A stretch of DNA of 64,000 nt from Lucinisca nassula (GCA_963580285.1 CAUZLF010000738.1:372001-436000); one strand, 5' to 3'. Positions 33,970 to 45,062 are shown, numbered from the stretch's first letter. The notes: generated by a model not told the origin, from the letters alone. Numbers and translations are program-made.

Positions 33970-36900
33970 ATGGATTTAAAACACAAAATAATACAATGGA
34001 ATTGTCGAGGTCTTAAATCAAATTATAATGAACTCTTATTACTTATTTCGTTATTAAACCCGTCGGTTTTTTGTTTGCAAGAAACTTTTTTAAAAACTGA
34101 TGACAACCTTGATGTCAGGGGTTTCAATACATACAACTATATCTATTCTGATGGTAACAAACCATCTGGTGGCAGTTCAATTCTTGTTAAATCATGTTTA
34201 CCACAAAGAGAGATCAAATTAAAAACAGACCTACAAGCTGTAGCAGTATCGGTTTCTCTGGATAAAGAAACTACAATATGCTCTTTATATATTCCACCCT
34301 CATTTTCTTTAAAGCCCGAACATCTTGACTCATTGCTGAGTCAGCTTCCATCCCCATATCTTTTAGTTGGCGACTTCAATGGTCACAATATTCTATGGGG
34401 CTGTAAAGATATCAATAACAGAGGAGCACTTGTTGAAGATTTTATTGCAAAGAGCGATCTTTGCTTGATGAATGATAAATCTTATACTTACCTTCACCCA
34501 GCGAAAGGTCATTTGTCTTCTTTGGATCTCTCTTTGTGTCACCCATCTCTCTTCTTGGACTATGACTGGTCTGTTCATGATGATCAGTGCGGAAGTGATC
34601 ACTTCCCTGTTATAATTGAGAGCGTAAACGAACAAGATGAGGACTGTAGCCAGAAATGGAAAATGAATAAAGCCGACTGGGAATTATTCCGTAATTTATG
34701 TGAAGAAGAGTTATCAGTTGGTCACTTAAATGAATCATCTGACATTGTTTCTGATTTCACAGATAAACTAATTAATATATCAGAACAATGCATTCCAAAG
34801 ACCTCCACAAATACTAAGAAAAGCAAGCCTTGGTTTAATAATGACTGTAAAGAAGCTATTCAAAAGCGCAAACAGGCTCTAAATAAGTTCTGCAAAAGTC
34901 CCACTTCAGAAAAGCTCAACGACGTTAAAGTTTTTAGAGCTAAAGCTCGGCGAACAATCCGAGCTTCCAAACGAAAGTCATGGAGAGAATATGTCTCCAA
35001 ATTGAACTACAAAACCCCCATTAAAAAGGTTTGGGATATGGTACGAAAAATTTCAGGAAAAACAAAGTCCTCTAGTTTTACACATTTAAATACTGGCTTC
35101 AACTAAAAAAGATATTTCAGATACTCTTGGTCACACATTCTTGAGAAATTCATCATCGCGTAATTATTCTGACACTTTTAGAAATTTCAAAAAGGACCAA
35201 GAGAAAAGAAATCTTAACTTCAAATCCCTTAATCACGAAGAATACAACACACCTTTTAACTTATCCGAACTCGTTGAAGCCATTGAAAAATCACATGATA
35301 CGGCAACCGGCCCCGATGAAATTCATTATCAGATGCTTAAGCATCTGCCAAAAAGTTCTCTTACAACACTTTTAGATATCTTTAATAATATTTGGGAAAC
35401 GGGGGTCTGTCCTGAGAGCTGGCGTGTAGCTACAGTTGTACCAATTCCAAAACCAGGGAAAGATCATGCAGAACCTACAAATTATCGTCCGATAGCTTTG
35501 ACAAGTTGTTTGTGTAAAACATTGGAGAGAATGATAAACAAGAGATTAGTCTGGTACTTAGAGTCCAACAACCTCATTTCAGAATATCAATCGGGTTTTC
35601 GTTCGGAACGTAGTACCAATGACAATTTAATAAGACTAGAAACATTTATACGAGATGCTTTTATTAACAAAGAACACGTAGTGGCTGTCTTTTTCGACTT
35701 GGAGAAAGCATATGATACAACATGGCGTTATGGAATATTGAAAGATCTACATAACATTGGCTTAAGAGGAAAACTTCCCAGTTTTATTGAAAGCTTTTTA
35801 GGGGAGCGCATGTTTCAGGTGCGTGTGGGGTCTACCCTGTCAGATTTCTATGATCAAGAACAGGGTGTCCCACAGGGTAGTATTCTTTCAACTACGCTAT
35901 TTAACATCAAAATAAACAATATTGTACAATGTTTGGACGACAAAACTGATTGTTCATTGTATGTTGATGATTTTTGTATATGTTACCGTTCAAAAAATAT
36001 GAAAACAATTGAAAGAAAGTTACAACAAAATTTAAAAAGGATAGAAGAATGGACTGATAAAAATGGTTTCAAGTTCTCCAAGTCGAAAACGCAGTGTGTT
36101 CATTTTTGTAAACTACGGAAGAAACACGAACATCCTTCCCTGTTTTTATACGGATCACAAATTCCTGTTGTTGAAGAAGCCAAATTTCTTGGGGTCATAT
36201 TTGATCAAAAGTTATCTTTTATTCCACATATTAAATATCTTAAAGCGAAATGCTTAAAAGCTTTGCATCTTTTGAAAGTTTTAGCTCATACAAGTTGGGG
36301 AGCAGATCGGTATACTTTATTACATCTTTACCGGTCTTTAATAAGATCTAAATTAGATTATGGGTCTGTTATTTATGGTTCTGCCAGAAAGTCCTATTTA
36401 AAATCCTTGGATACTATCCATCACCAAGGCCTTCGTCTGGCCATGGGAGCCTTTCGTACTTCTCCCGTATTAAGCCTTTATGTAGAAGCAGGTGAACCAT
36501 CTTTAACCTCGCGCAGAGAGAAACTTTCTCTTCAGTATGCTATCAGACTTGCTGCAAATCCATCTAACCCGGCATCCAAAATTTCATTTCCACCTCAATT
36601 TGTAGATAAGTTTGAAACAAAACCCACAGCAATCAAACCTTTTGGATTACGTATTTTACCACTGCTGGAAAATTCAGGTATCGACCTTAAAAATATTCAA
36701 AAACATGAAACCGCCGAAGTTCCATCTTGGTGTATTAAACAACCTTCTATTCTGTTCGACTTACATGATGGAAAAAAATCCGAATCAAATCCAATACTTC
36801 TCAAACAAAACTTTCAGGTACTGCAGTCACGTTACAATGATTACCAGCAAGTCTATACTGATGGTTCCAAAGAAGGAGATAAAGTTGGTTGTGCGTATGT

Positions 36901-37642
36901 TTCTAAAGATACGCACAAAACCATGCGCCTTCCAGATGGTTCATCTATTTTTACAGCTGAAGCCAAAGCAATAAACCTAGCTTTAGATTTTATCAGTTCT
37001 TCAACAATTCAAAAAGCAATTATATTTTCTGATTCACTTTCTGTGCTTAAGGCTTTAGACCATTCATCATCTAAAAATCCTCAAATTCAAAAATTGATCG
37101 AAAAACATCATGAAATTTCTAAAACACACCAAATCTTGTTTTGTTGGCTTCCGAGCCATATTGGCATTGTCGGCAATGAATATGCTGACAAGAAAGCAAA
37201 GGAATCGCTCAATCTTGATCCATCTGTTTTTAAAATTCCTTTTCATAATTTTAAACCATTTATCAACCGATACATCTTGTCGGAATGGCAAGGCGAATGG
37301 GACCGTGCAATAAATAACAAACTCCATGCCATTAAACCTGTCGTTAGTACAAAATGCTCTCCTCCACAGTTTTCCAGAAAAGAGGACGTAGTATTAACAC
37401 GACTGCGCATCGGCCATACTAGAGTTACTCATTCTTATATTTTTAATGGTGATGATCAACCTTCTTGTGTAGGTTGTGATCAGCCATTCACTGTGAAACA
37501 TATCTTAATTGACTGTGTTGACTTTTCACCCTCACGTATTTTATTTTTCAAAGCTGACACTTTGCAACAACTGTTTCGAGATGTACCTGTTGATAACATT
37601 ATTTTATTCTTAAAAGAAATTGGTCTTTTTCATAAGATTTAA
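33970..37642 (+). pseudogene. ORF2 endonuclease-RT-RNase H, copy D, frameshifted
   Basis: Two frames: 33970-35106 (endonuclease, 378 codons) and 35141-37642 (RT, RNase H, C-terminal Cys/His motif). They are separated by the same 14-nt deletion as in copy A (between TACTGG and CTTCAAC). RT has YVDD. The last 80 or so codons carry B-type variants (ILFFKAD, and GGTCTT in the 3' codons) while everything before is A-type (PFHNFKP, AINLAL, FETKP). The frame is otherwise undamaged. Confidence 0.9.
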
Positions 37643-37785
37643 CTGTTTCAGATTTTTATACATTATCATTCTGACTTCTTACCTTTAATATCGTCATAAT
37701 TATTCATGCCGTTTAACCATTAACCGACTGACGCTTATGACCCACCAAGAGGGTTGACGCGTCGTTAAACACGAAATCATCATCA

Positions 37786-39410
37786 TCACCAGCCTTAAGT
37801 AGACTTTCCATCAACTTCTCGAATTTCTGTTCGAGTCGTGCCAGTCTATCCTCCATGGTGGGAGCACTACTCGATGTTTTGCCTTGGTCACCGTCGTTCT
37901 GACTTTTAGGGCTAGATGGACGGGATCCCCTATAAGACATATATCTGCTTCGTTGGGGTTCCCAGGACTGAGCCTTGGACGACTGGTCCTGCAATGTAGT
38001 TGACCACACTTGCACACCCATTTGTGACGGGTTGTCTCCAAATGCTGGATACCCAGGTGCCTCAGCACCACTATAATTAGATGAAGTTACCCGTGCTTGT
38101 GGCTCGGAAAAACTATAGGACTGACTTTCTCCTATCATGTTGACACTTTTTCTGTCCCTTGATCTGTCATGAAAAATCTGTTGGTTATATTGAAACCATT
38201 TAACACAATCAATCACCTCCTCCATACGACTTAGCATTTTGTTTGCTGCATGCATACCGGCATTCTTGTCGTAACAGCCATGGCAAAAGCGTAACACTGC
38301 CTGTTTCTGAATGTGCTCGTCCGGCAAATTGCGATAAGCTTTGGTTGCCAGTGTGAGTACACGATCTGCCCATTCTTCTATTTTCTCATCTCGGTTCTGG
38401 CTGCAGTTAAGAAAAGCCAACTGGGATGTTTCCGGCAATTCCCTGAATGCGAAACGGGCCTCCATCCTGTTGATTACATCATAATAGGGTAGATTAGGTT
38501 CCCGTTCATGTAGAGTTGCAAAAAATTCTGATGCCTTACCTTCAAGTGCATACAATAGCTTTGACTTGCACTCTTCAGAGGTCCAGTGTTTCTCTCTCGC
38601 AAAATTATGGAATTTTAAGTAAAAAGCTTCCCAAGTAGTTTTGAGCGGGTCGTAATATAATGATTTTGGTAACCAATCCGCCTTGGGTAGTCTATTTGGG
38701 AATGGAGAGGCCGAATAACCTGGTTGGATCTGATTTTGGCCCTGTACATTCAAATACTGGCTTGGCATCGCTGTGAAATTTTGCGAAGATTCATTTCTAG
38801 TGCCCATATTAAAGTTTGGGTTACCCTTGGGTGGTAAATAATAATTTGGTTCTAGGCGGGCATCTCTGTATGGCATTTGATATGCTAAATTGGGTTGCGG
38901 ATTCATGAATCCCAAAGACTGTTGCGGAGTTTGCTGCAAACTCCCATATCCCATCTGAAAGGGATGCGGGGTACTCCCCTGCTGTGACATGCTACCGAAA
39001 ACTCCCCTGGATGTACCGGCAGTAGGCTGGGTTTGTCCCAAAGGTTGGTAAATACTTGTGTCAGTCGACTGGCTAGATGCAGATGGGCACAGGTACTGTG
39101 TTGGCGGGCCTTTTAAACCCGAACCCTCTATTGCTTGATCTATGCGGGATGACAATTGGTCTTGCCATGTTCTAAATGCCGGGTTAGGTTGTGGGTTGGG
39201 CTCGTAAGGTTCAAAGTCAATCCTATCTACCAAGTCCTGAGTGACATGTAGATATTTGACACTGCCCAAATCTTCGGCCTTGAGGTTACCTTTGGAATCC
39301 CTGAGGTCTAAGATGGCATCACATAAATTCCTACCAATCCCTGGGAGGTTGAGAAGTTCCCTCGGTGCACAAAAATTAATTTTCACCTTTTCTGTCACGT
39401 TAGAAGCCAT
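37786..39410 (-). pseudogene. Ty3/gypsy Gag with N-terminal helix-hairpin-helix domain
   Basis: The minus-strand frame opens at the ATG 39410-39408 (MASNVTEK); an upstream in-frame Met adds 19 unconvincing residues. Residues about 9-60 (INFCAPRELLNLPGIGR, then DLRDSKG, LGSVKYL) match the ComEA-type helix-hairpin-helix pattern, with LPGIG as the hairpin. A long Pro/Gln/Asn-rich stretch follows, then a capsid-like region (TTWEAFYLKFHNFAREKHW, LLYALEGKASEFFATL, LAFLNCSQ). It is cut by copy D; the nucleocapsid lies at 30980-32026. Codons past 37786 come from copy D. Gag forms the particle; the HhH may bind DNA or RNA (inferred). Confidence 0.78.
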
Positions 39411-39584
39411 TATATCTTGCAGGGCAAAACCTGTACTGGAAAGCAGATAATGGGGACAAATGAACAAGTCAGAAAATAATACAAATTATATTCCTCTATT
39501 CCTGTTTATTTTTTTTTTTTTTTATGTTGTGGGTACTCGTTAAGAAAAGCTGAAATTTCAGTCAGGAGCTATAAAAAATATCTA
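39411..39584. other. Upstream of gypsy gag; no LTR or primer-binding site recognised
   Basis: This should hold the gypsy leader and 5' LTR end. I see a T run (39510-39525) but no primer-binding site ending in TGG and no LTR boundary. The LTR may be further right or deleted. Confidence 0.5.
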
Positions 39585-39882
39585 AATGGCCGATGAAAGT
39601 ATTCTTTATAACCTTTAGAGGTCAACAGGACCGTTGATATCACATTTGCATTGGCAAAGTTAATTCATGCCCAAAGCAAATGGTCTTTATCGCCTGGTAT
39701 GTCTTCCTGCAAGGTCGCTGTGAAAATATTGTAGATGACCGATGAAAATGTTCCTTAACAGCTTGAAGAGGTCAATACGACCGTTGATATCACATTTGCA
39801 ATGACAGACTTCCTCGATGTACAATGCAAATGATCTTTATCGTCTCGTATGTCTTCCTGCAAGGTCGCTGTGAAAGGGCAAT
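39585..39882 (+). repeat. Two tandem copies of a 149-bp unit
   Basis: CGATGAAA occurs at 39591 and 39740, CCGTTGATATCACATTTGCA in both units, and TGTCTTCCTGCAAGGTCGCT at 39701 and 39850, all 149 bp apart. The units differ at many bases, so the duplication is old. No coding sense. Confidence 0.8.
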
Positions 39883-40318
39883 CTTTCGGACCAAAAATAT
39901 GGAAAAAATGATGTTTTGTCGCAGCGCCACTGTAGAAAATCTGATACTCACCGATTACAGTGGCCTGTGGTCGCTAGTAGTGAGTCGTCTTGTGTCTTCT
40001 TGGGTGGATAGCCTTGGATGCTTCAGCTAACGGAATAGTACGTCGTTCGCCAAAGCCATAGAAATCCCAAGAGACCCCTGTAGAGGAAAACGTGTCAGCT
40101 TCCGGTTTTGGTTAGTCCGGTCATGGTGTGGTGCGGTAAAACGGAATACCGAACTGAAAGTCCTACATTATATTGGCAGCCATTACTGTATATATGGTCG
40201 GTATATTCTCCAGGTAAATCAGGGGTATTAACATGCTAATCGTGGGTAAAAATATCCTGCAGAACGGATTTTATTCTAAATGTTTTTTTGCCCAGTTCAT
40301 GATTTCCTTGATTCTTCT
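39883..40318. other. No recognisable feature
   Basis: Unique-looking, mixed-composition sequence between the 149-bp repeat and a SINE. Short open frames only; nothing recognised. Confidence 0.4.
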
Positions 40319-40490
40319 GGGCCCGATAGCTCAGTGGTAGAGCATCCGCTTCGGGAATGGGAGGTCGCTGGTTCGATCCCCTGCCGCGCCATACCAAAGG
40401 CGTGAAAAATGATACTAGGACCTCCCTTGGCTGACGCTCGCATTATCAGGGGAAGTCCTAGGAAGATAATTGAAGGCAGGTAAGTATTTG
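40319..40490 (+). mobile_element. tRNA-derived SINE, partial
   Basis: The head is tRNA-like, with an A box (TAGCTCAGTGG) and B box (GGTTCGATCCC) at normal spacing, then CATACCAAAGGCGTGAAAAA and TACTAG as in the longer SINE at 57903. It lacks a good anticodon stem and is not a functional tRNA. The tail is truncated or diverged after about 40490. Confidence 0.75.
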
Positions 40491-40616
40491 TTAAAGGATA
40501 CTTTTTTGTCGCAATGAAAGCTCTACAGGGCTTATGTTACTTGTTTCGGATATGCAACGTTAAATAAAGCTTCTCTATCTTCCGTTAATTTGGTAATTAT
40601 TATTATGAATAGAATA

Positions 40617-41315
40617 GATACAAGAGGGAAAAATTGTTTTGTCCAAAAGACAACAATTTGTCAGAATTTTTATTATAGCATTAATTAAGAATTTACCCCA
40701 GTGTTAAATTAATCCGTGCACAGTACTGTGTACATGGATGACAATGTACAGTAAAACCTGTCTTAGCGGCCACATCTATTAAGCAAGCAACCGGTCTTAA
40801 GCAAGCATGCCTTTGGTTCCCCATTAAATTTCACCTGTCTTAAGCAAGCGTATTTTGGTTATCCCTGCCCATCGGGGCTTGAAGAAATAAATGGGCTGCA
40901 TGATGCTTCCACTCAGAGCTGAAACTGACCCACACACGAGTACTGGTTAACCGCTAAGAGGATCTAGATACAAGAGGGAAAAATTGTTTTGTCCAAAAGA
41001 CATAACAATTTTAAAGAATTTTTATTATCGCAACGCTGACTTACCCCAGGGTTAATTACTCTGTGCGCAGTACTGTATGACAATGTACAGTAAAACCGGT
41101 CTTAGCGGCCACCTCTATTAAGCAAGCAACCCGTCTTAAACAAGCATACATTGGTTCCCCATTAAATTTCACCCATCTTAAGCAAGGGTATTTTGGTTAT
41201 CCCTGCCCATCGGGGCTTGAAGAAATAGATGGGCTGCATGATGCTTCCACGCTGAGAAGAAACTGACCAGCACACGAGTACTGGTTAACCGCTAAGAGGA
41301 TCTAAGCCTGCCAAG
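40617..41315 (+). repeat. Tandem duplication, unit about 350 bp
   Basis: The block starting GATACAAGAGGGAAAAATTG (40617) recurs at 40967 and carries the left end of the MITE and the front of a SINE each time (CAGTAAAACC, GCCCATCGGGGCTTGAAG). The first unit stops at GGATCTA, where the second starts. Divergence of several percent shows it is not new. Confidence 0.8.
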
Positions 41316-41523
41316 GCAAAGCGGTGCAAGTCCATGCTAATTAACCCTATTGGTTTCATTAGGAGGCTGGGCTTGACATGTCATTTCATCTCAATGTCAG
41401 GCAAAAGTCCCACAAAATTGGAAGGAATGTCTCCAAAATGACCTTTACAGTGTTGGCGGGGACGTTAAACCTCAAATCAAACAAAGTTATACCTTTGGTG
41501 CTTGCTTAATACAGGTTTGACTG
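41088..41523 (+). mobile_element. MITE with TA target duplication, carrying a SINE
   Basis: Terminal inverted repeats CAGTAAAACCGGTCTTA (left) and TAATACAGGTTTGACTG (right) are flanked by TA (41086-41087 and 41524-41525). This fits a Tc1/mariner-type non-autonomous element. Inner repeats of TTAAGCAAGC occur in both orientations. A SINE sits inside at 41205-41485. Confidence 0.7.
41205..41485 (+). mobile_element. 5S-like SINE inside the MITE
   Basis: Aligns over its whole length with the SINE at 43359-43661 (GGGGCTTGAAGAAAT, ATGGGCTGCATGATGCTTCC, GAGTACTGGT, ACAAAATTGGAAG, GACGTTAAACCTCAAATCAA). Imperfect flanking duplication GTTATCCCT/GTTATACCT. The first 10 or so bases of the head are missing. 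Confidence 0.65.
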
Positions 41524-41530
41524 TATAGTG

Positions 41531-41993
41531 AAAAATAGAAGTAGAGGCAATGATCAGGAATCGATACAATTAACCCACAGCTCCCACCAGAGACACCAAA
41601 TGGAAAGAAATACAAACATAAGGCAACAGACCCCAATGGAAACACCAACAGCGGAAAGCCTAAAGGACAGTTACTTTCCCACAAAATGGCCAAAAGGCTA
41701 TCCAAAATAAAATTAATCCGTGTCTTTTATGGATGGATTGAGTTAATTGTATCAATTCCTGATCTTTGTTTTACTTCTACTTTATATAAGCGACACAAAC
41801 ACCCAAAGACAAACCATAACAAAAATAAACAACAGAAGAACCGCCTTGGAACGGTCAGCGGAAACGAATTCCCCTGGGGGGGGGGGGTTAAATCGATTTT
41901 ACGTGGCCACAATCCTCGCCCTTACTTCCGTCGCGATTAAGACAAATAATTTGTTCAGTCCGCATGAAGGCCTTCTCACTCATCAGACTCTAC
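41531..41993 (-). mobile_element. Penelope-like 3' fragment with an inverted piece inside
   Basis: Minus-oriented 3' sequence of the element at 60682-62645, more diverged than the other fragments (41531-41710 and 41793-41993). Between them, 41719-41792 is the same 3' terminus in the opposite orientation (TCAATTCCTGATCTTTGTTT). A 12-G run lies at 41876-41887, where the 62-kb copy has 6 C on its strand. Confidence 0.72.
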
Positions 41994-42556
41994 ATCGCCT
42001 ATTAACAACCAGAATGCCTCATCAACATTTTTCAAGATTCTGAAAAAAAAAATGCTTTTAAATGTTTCATAAACATAAGGTAAATCAATGCATCATTGTA
42101 TTGGCCTGATATTTTCCTGTGCTTAACTCACTATGTGCCTTTGCCATTACTACAATATTAAGCTATTCATTCCCGTTAATAACACCATATTTGGATATCA
42201 ATGACAAAGTGTCCTTTTGGCTGTACAAAGATAAGAAAAACAAATTTGATTCAAAAGGGCTCAAAAGTCAGTTATATATTAATAAACATTAGAAAACATA
42301 AGTGTAGATGATTATTTTATTATATTAAAAAGTCACATTTAGCACTGGACCTATTTATTATATTTCATGCCTATTATAAGCATATTATAGCCTTTCTGTC
42401 TAACGTTAGTTTGCAAAGTTTTTTTTTTTAGTCTGAATCAATGTCCTTTTCAAGACAAGGCATAGGCAGACAGTCTTTTGTTGTTTTGCTTGTTGGTAGG
42501 GCCTCATAGAAAGGTCTATAGATTGCTGGAACCACCAGGGTATTGCATAACGACAT
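41994..42556. other. AT-rich sequence, no recognisable feature
   Basis: High A+T, a T run near 42420, scattered short frames. Nothing recognised. It may be unrelated host DNA between two Penelope-like fragments. Confidence 0.4.
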
Positions 42557-42904
42557 TAAAAGTAGAAGTAAAACAAAGATCAGGAATTGATACAATTAAC
42601 TTACTCCACCCATAAAAGACACCAAAGGGAAAGAAATACAAACATTAAGCGACCAGACCATAATGGAAACCTAAACAAAGGAAGGCCATAAGGACAGTTA
42701 CTTTCCAACAAAATGGCCATATGGCCATCCAAAACCAAATGACACAAGTGATACACACAGTAAGTAACAAACAACAACATAAATAAATCGCCACAGAAGA
42801 GCCGCCTTGGAACGGTCAGTGGAAGATTTCCACTGAGGGGGGGGGGGGGGGGGGGGGGGCTTAAATCGATTTTACGTGGCCACAATCCTCGCCCTTACTT
42901 CCGT
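42557..42904 (-). mobile_element. 5'-truncated Penelope-like 3' fragment with 23-G run
   Basis: Reverse complement of the 3' end of the 60682-62645 element, from its 3' terminus (AAAGTAGAAGTAAAAC) to CTTACTTCCGTC. The homopolymer is 23 G (42837-42859), compared with 12 and 6 in the related copies. It abuts the 3' end of the transposase-like pseudogene. Confidence 0.82.
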
Positions 42905-44828
42905 CAGCTTTCTTTTCCACTGACACAGGCCGTTTTTCAAAGTACTTTCTTGACAATGAGATCTTATTTTGATGATTCCCTCTCTTTAGTTTTTTTGACA
43001 CATCAATTTTACTAAAGATTTCATTATAGTTATATTTGAAATGTATTTCATTTTCAGCCTGCTTTTCGAATCTCAACACTTTCATGTTTTTTTCCACTTT
43101 ACTATACTGCCATCAGTAGCAACTTTGAAATTACTGTAGTGTTCTTCTGTAAGTTTATGCAAGTCATAAAACTGGTTGAAACGTAATGGTACAACAGTAT
43201 ATGGGTTCTTTTTCCTTGTCATATGCATTACTGTGTCCCACTGACTTGGAATATATATGGCGGTGCGTCGTTGAGCATGCTCGATTGCGGCGTGCATGGA
43301 GTCATTTGCGTGTGGCCACTTTCTAAAAACTTTTGCTCAATCACTTCAATGTTGCCTCTACGGCCACCGCCCATAGGGGCTTGAAGAAATATATGGGCTG
43401 CATGATGCTTCCACGCAGAGCTGACTCCGGCCCGCACACTAGTACTGGTAAACCGCTTATAGGATCTAAGCCTGTCCAGGAACCGCGGTGCGAGGCGGAC
43501 CGTCCATGCTAACAAACCCTATTGGTTTCATTGGGCGACAGGGCTTGAGATGTCATTTCATCTCAATTGCGGGTAAAAGTTCCACAAAATTGGAAGCAAC
43601 GTCTCCAAATTGACCTTAACAGTGATGACGGGGACGTTAAACCTCAAATCAAACAAACAAATCAATGTTGCCTCGTCCAGCCTATTTTACAGCATACAAC
43701 AAACTAGGAGCAATATACTGATTCATGTTCTGTCCAGCACAACAGTCCGAGTACAAAATTACATGCTTTACACAATTCGGTAGGCATTCCAAATGGGTGA
43801 ACAAACATGAACCAATTTCTGCAGAGCCTCTAGCACCTTGGGATTCATCCCAAAGGTAACAAGTGCCATCTTTTGTTCCAAGGTCATAAATTGAAAGATT
43901 ATAACAGGCTAGCTTTCGCTTGTAGAAAATCTGGCTAACAGTTGAACAAGGCGTAAACAAAACTGCTTCTAGATCAAAACGTTGCAGCAAATATTGACTT
44001 ATCAGCCTCTCCTTTTTGTTTGTTCATTTCTTTTTCTTGACGAGCTCTCTCCTTATTTTTAGATGTTCCTGTTGGTTTTCTCTGTGTCTGTAATAATGTT
44101 CACTCGTTCTTTTTCTTGGTATGCATTACATTGTTCACAACTGTCCTTTTTCGACTTATAAAATGAATAGTTATACTGACTACAAAATACACGCCGGTAT
44201 GTAAATTGAGAAGCAGGTTGTACAGCATATGCTTGACATTTTACTTAGTACAATTCATACATTTTGTTGATTGACAAATCTTGTGATAAGAACAGGCGTC
44301 GAGAGTCTTTTCTTTTATAATGGCTCTGCATCACAGGAAAAGATTCAATATGCCTCTTTATGTAAGTAGTTTTTTCGTCTGGAGTTTTATTTGCTGGCAT
44401 ATGTTTGCCTCGCTTATCAGTTCCTTCAAATGATCCATGGACTTTCCTAGCAAGTGTACATCTGATCATTTTATCACTTATGTCTAATGTTCTTAAAAAG
44501 AACTGCTTACAAACTCTGTGTAATGTATTTCCAACTGGTAGAAAGTACGAACGACTATTCCCAGAAACTACATCGTGTATACTACTAAGTGTTCATTTGA
44601 AGCATTTGCCGGCAAGAATGTGTTTCTAACCTGTTCCTGATCGTGGTGAACGGAATAGGTTTCACTCGACGTCTGCCTTCTATTGCGACTTCGACTGTTT
44701 CGTGAAACAGACGAGTCAGAAAACGGAGAAGGAGAACGTCGACGATGACGTTTCTTCTTTCTAGAATGACGCCGTCAAGACCTCCTAGAAGACACACTGG
44801 AAGATGAGCTCCTCCTGGAGTATTTCAT
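42905..44828 (-). pseudogene. Decayed transposase-like gene (DUF7869-like), split by a SINE
   Basis: Fragments in changing minus-strand frames line up with a widespread animal family that I recall as DUF7869-like and probably transposon-derived. In order: an Arg/Ser-rich start from ATG 44828 (with an early stop); NTFLPANASNEH; DKRGKHMPANKTPDEKTTYI with RHIESFPVMQSHYKRKDSRR (44469-44245); a Cys segment (KKDSCEQC) in another frame; FDLEAVLFTP...DLGTKDG and HVILYSDCCAGQN (43990-43682). After the SINE at 43359-43661 comes FLESGHTQMTCDSMHAAIEHA and RKKNPYTVV. Asp in YSDCC and the acidic residues after GHTQM could belong to a DDE-like centre (inference). Several stops and frameshifts make it dead. 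Confidence 0.65.
43359..43661 (+). mobile_element. SINE with 5S-rRNA-like head
   Basis: A 303-bp insertion in the transposase-like pseudogene with a 13-bp target duplication TCAATGTTGCCTC (43346-43358, 43662-43674). The head TACGGCCACC and a later AGTACTGGTAAACCGC resemble the start and the box C region of 5S rRNA. The body ends GACGTTAAACCTCAAATC followed by a (CAAA)n-type tail. The 5S assignment is tentative; the SINE boundaries are firm. Confidence 0.75.
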
Positions 44829-44955
44829 TCTCTTGTGTTTAGTAACATTATATTACTTCTAGACAAAGAATGTTGTCTATAACCCGGTGTAGAATACTCA
44901 TTAGTATTCAAATGACCGGTAGTTATTTCCGGGTAAAGTTGACCGGGCAAGCAAG

Positions 44956-45062
44956 CCCCCAGGTATTAGACTTCCTGCCTTGCCGTGGCCCTGGGGGCTC
45001 AATTCCCACTGGGCACATTGCCGCTGTGGTCTCTGTGCCCACTGGGAAGAGCTAAAGGAAGT
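44956..45062 (+). ncRNA. HDV-like self-cleaving ribozyme, copy G
   Basis: Identical in all stems to copy A: P1 44956-44962/44991-44997, P2 44970-44976/45056-45062, candidate catalytic C 45052. Confidence 0.78.

Larger units (their letters stand above)
32027..37785 (+). mobile_element. I-family copy D, full length, recombinant
   Basis: Inserted in gypsy gag with a 13-bp target duplication TCACCAGCCTTAA (32014-32026 and 37786-37798). It shares with copy A the insertion site, the 14-nt ORF2 deletion and a dozen single-base variants up to the position matching A 6531. From the position matching A 6566 on it matches copy B instead. The leader, hairpin and a short (ATC)n tail are complete. ORF2 is frameshifted. 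Confidence 0.93.

Noticed and set aside
37713..37785. C-terminal extension of Gag (Asp run)
   Set aside because: This is the reverse of copy D's tail and 3' UTR, not gypsy coding sequence.
39470..40318. Gypsy 5' LTR
   Set aside because: No paired LTR, no TG...CA border and no primer-binding site could be found; the other end of the element is missing.
40319..40395. Functional tRNA gene
   Set aside because: A and B boxes are good but the anticodon arm does not pair, and the same head plus flanking sequence recurs at 57903 as a SINE.
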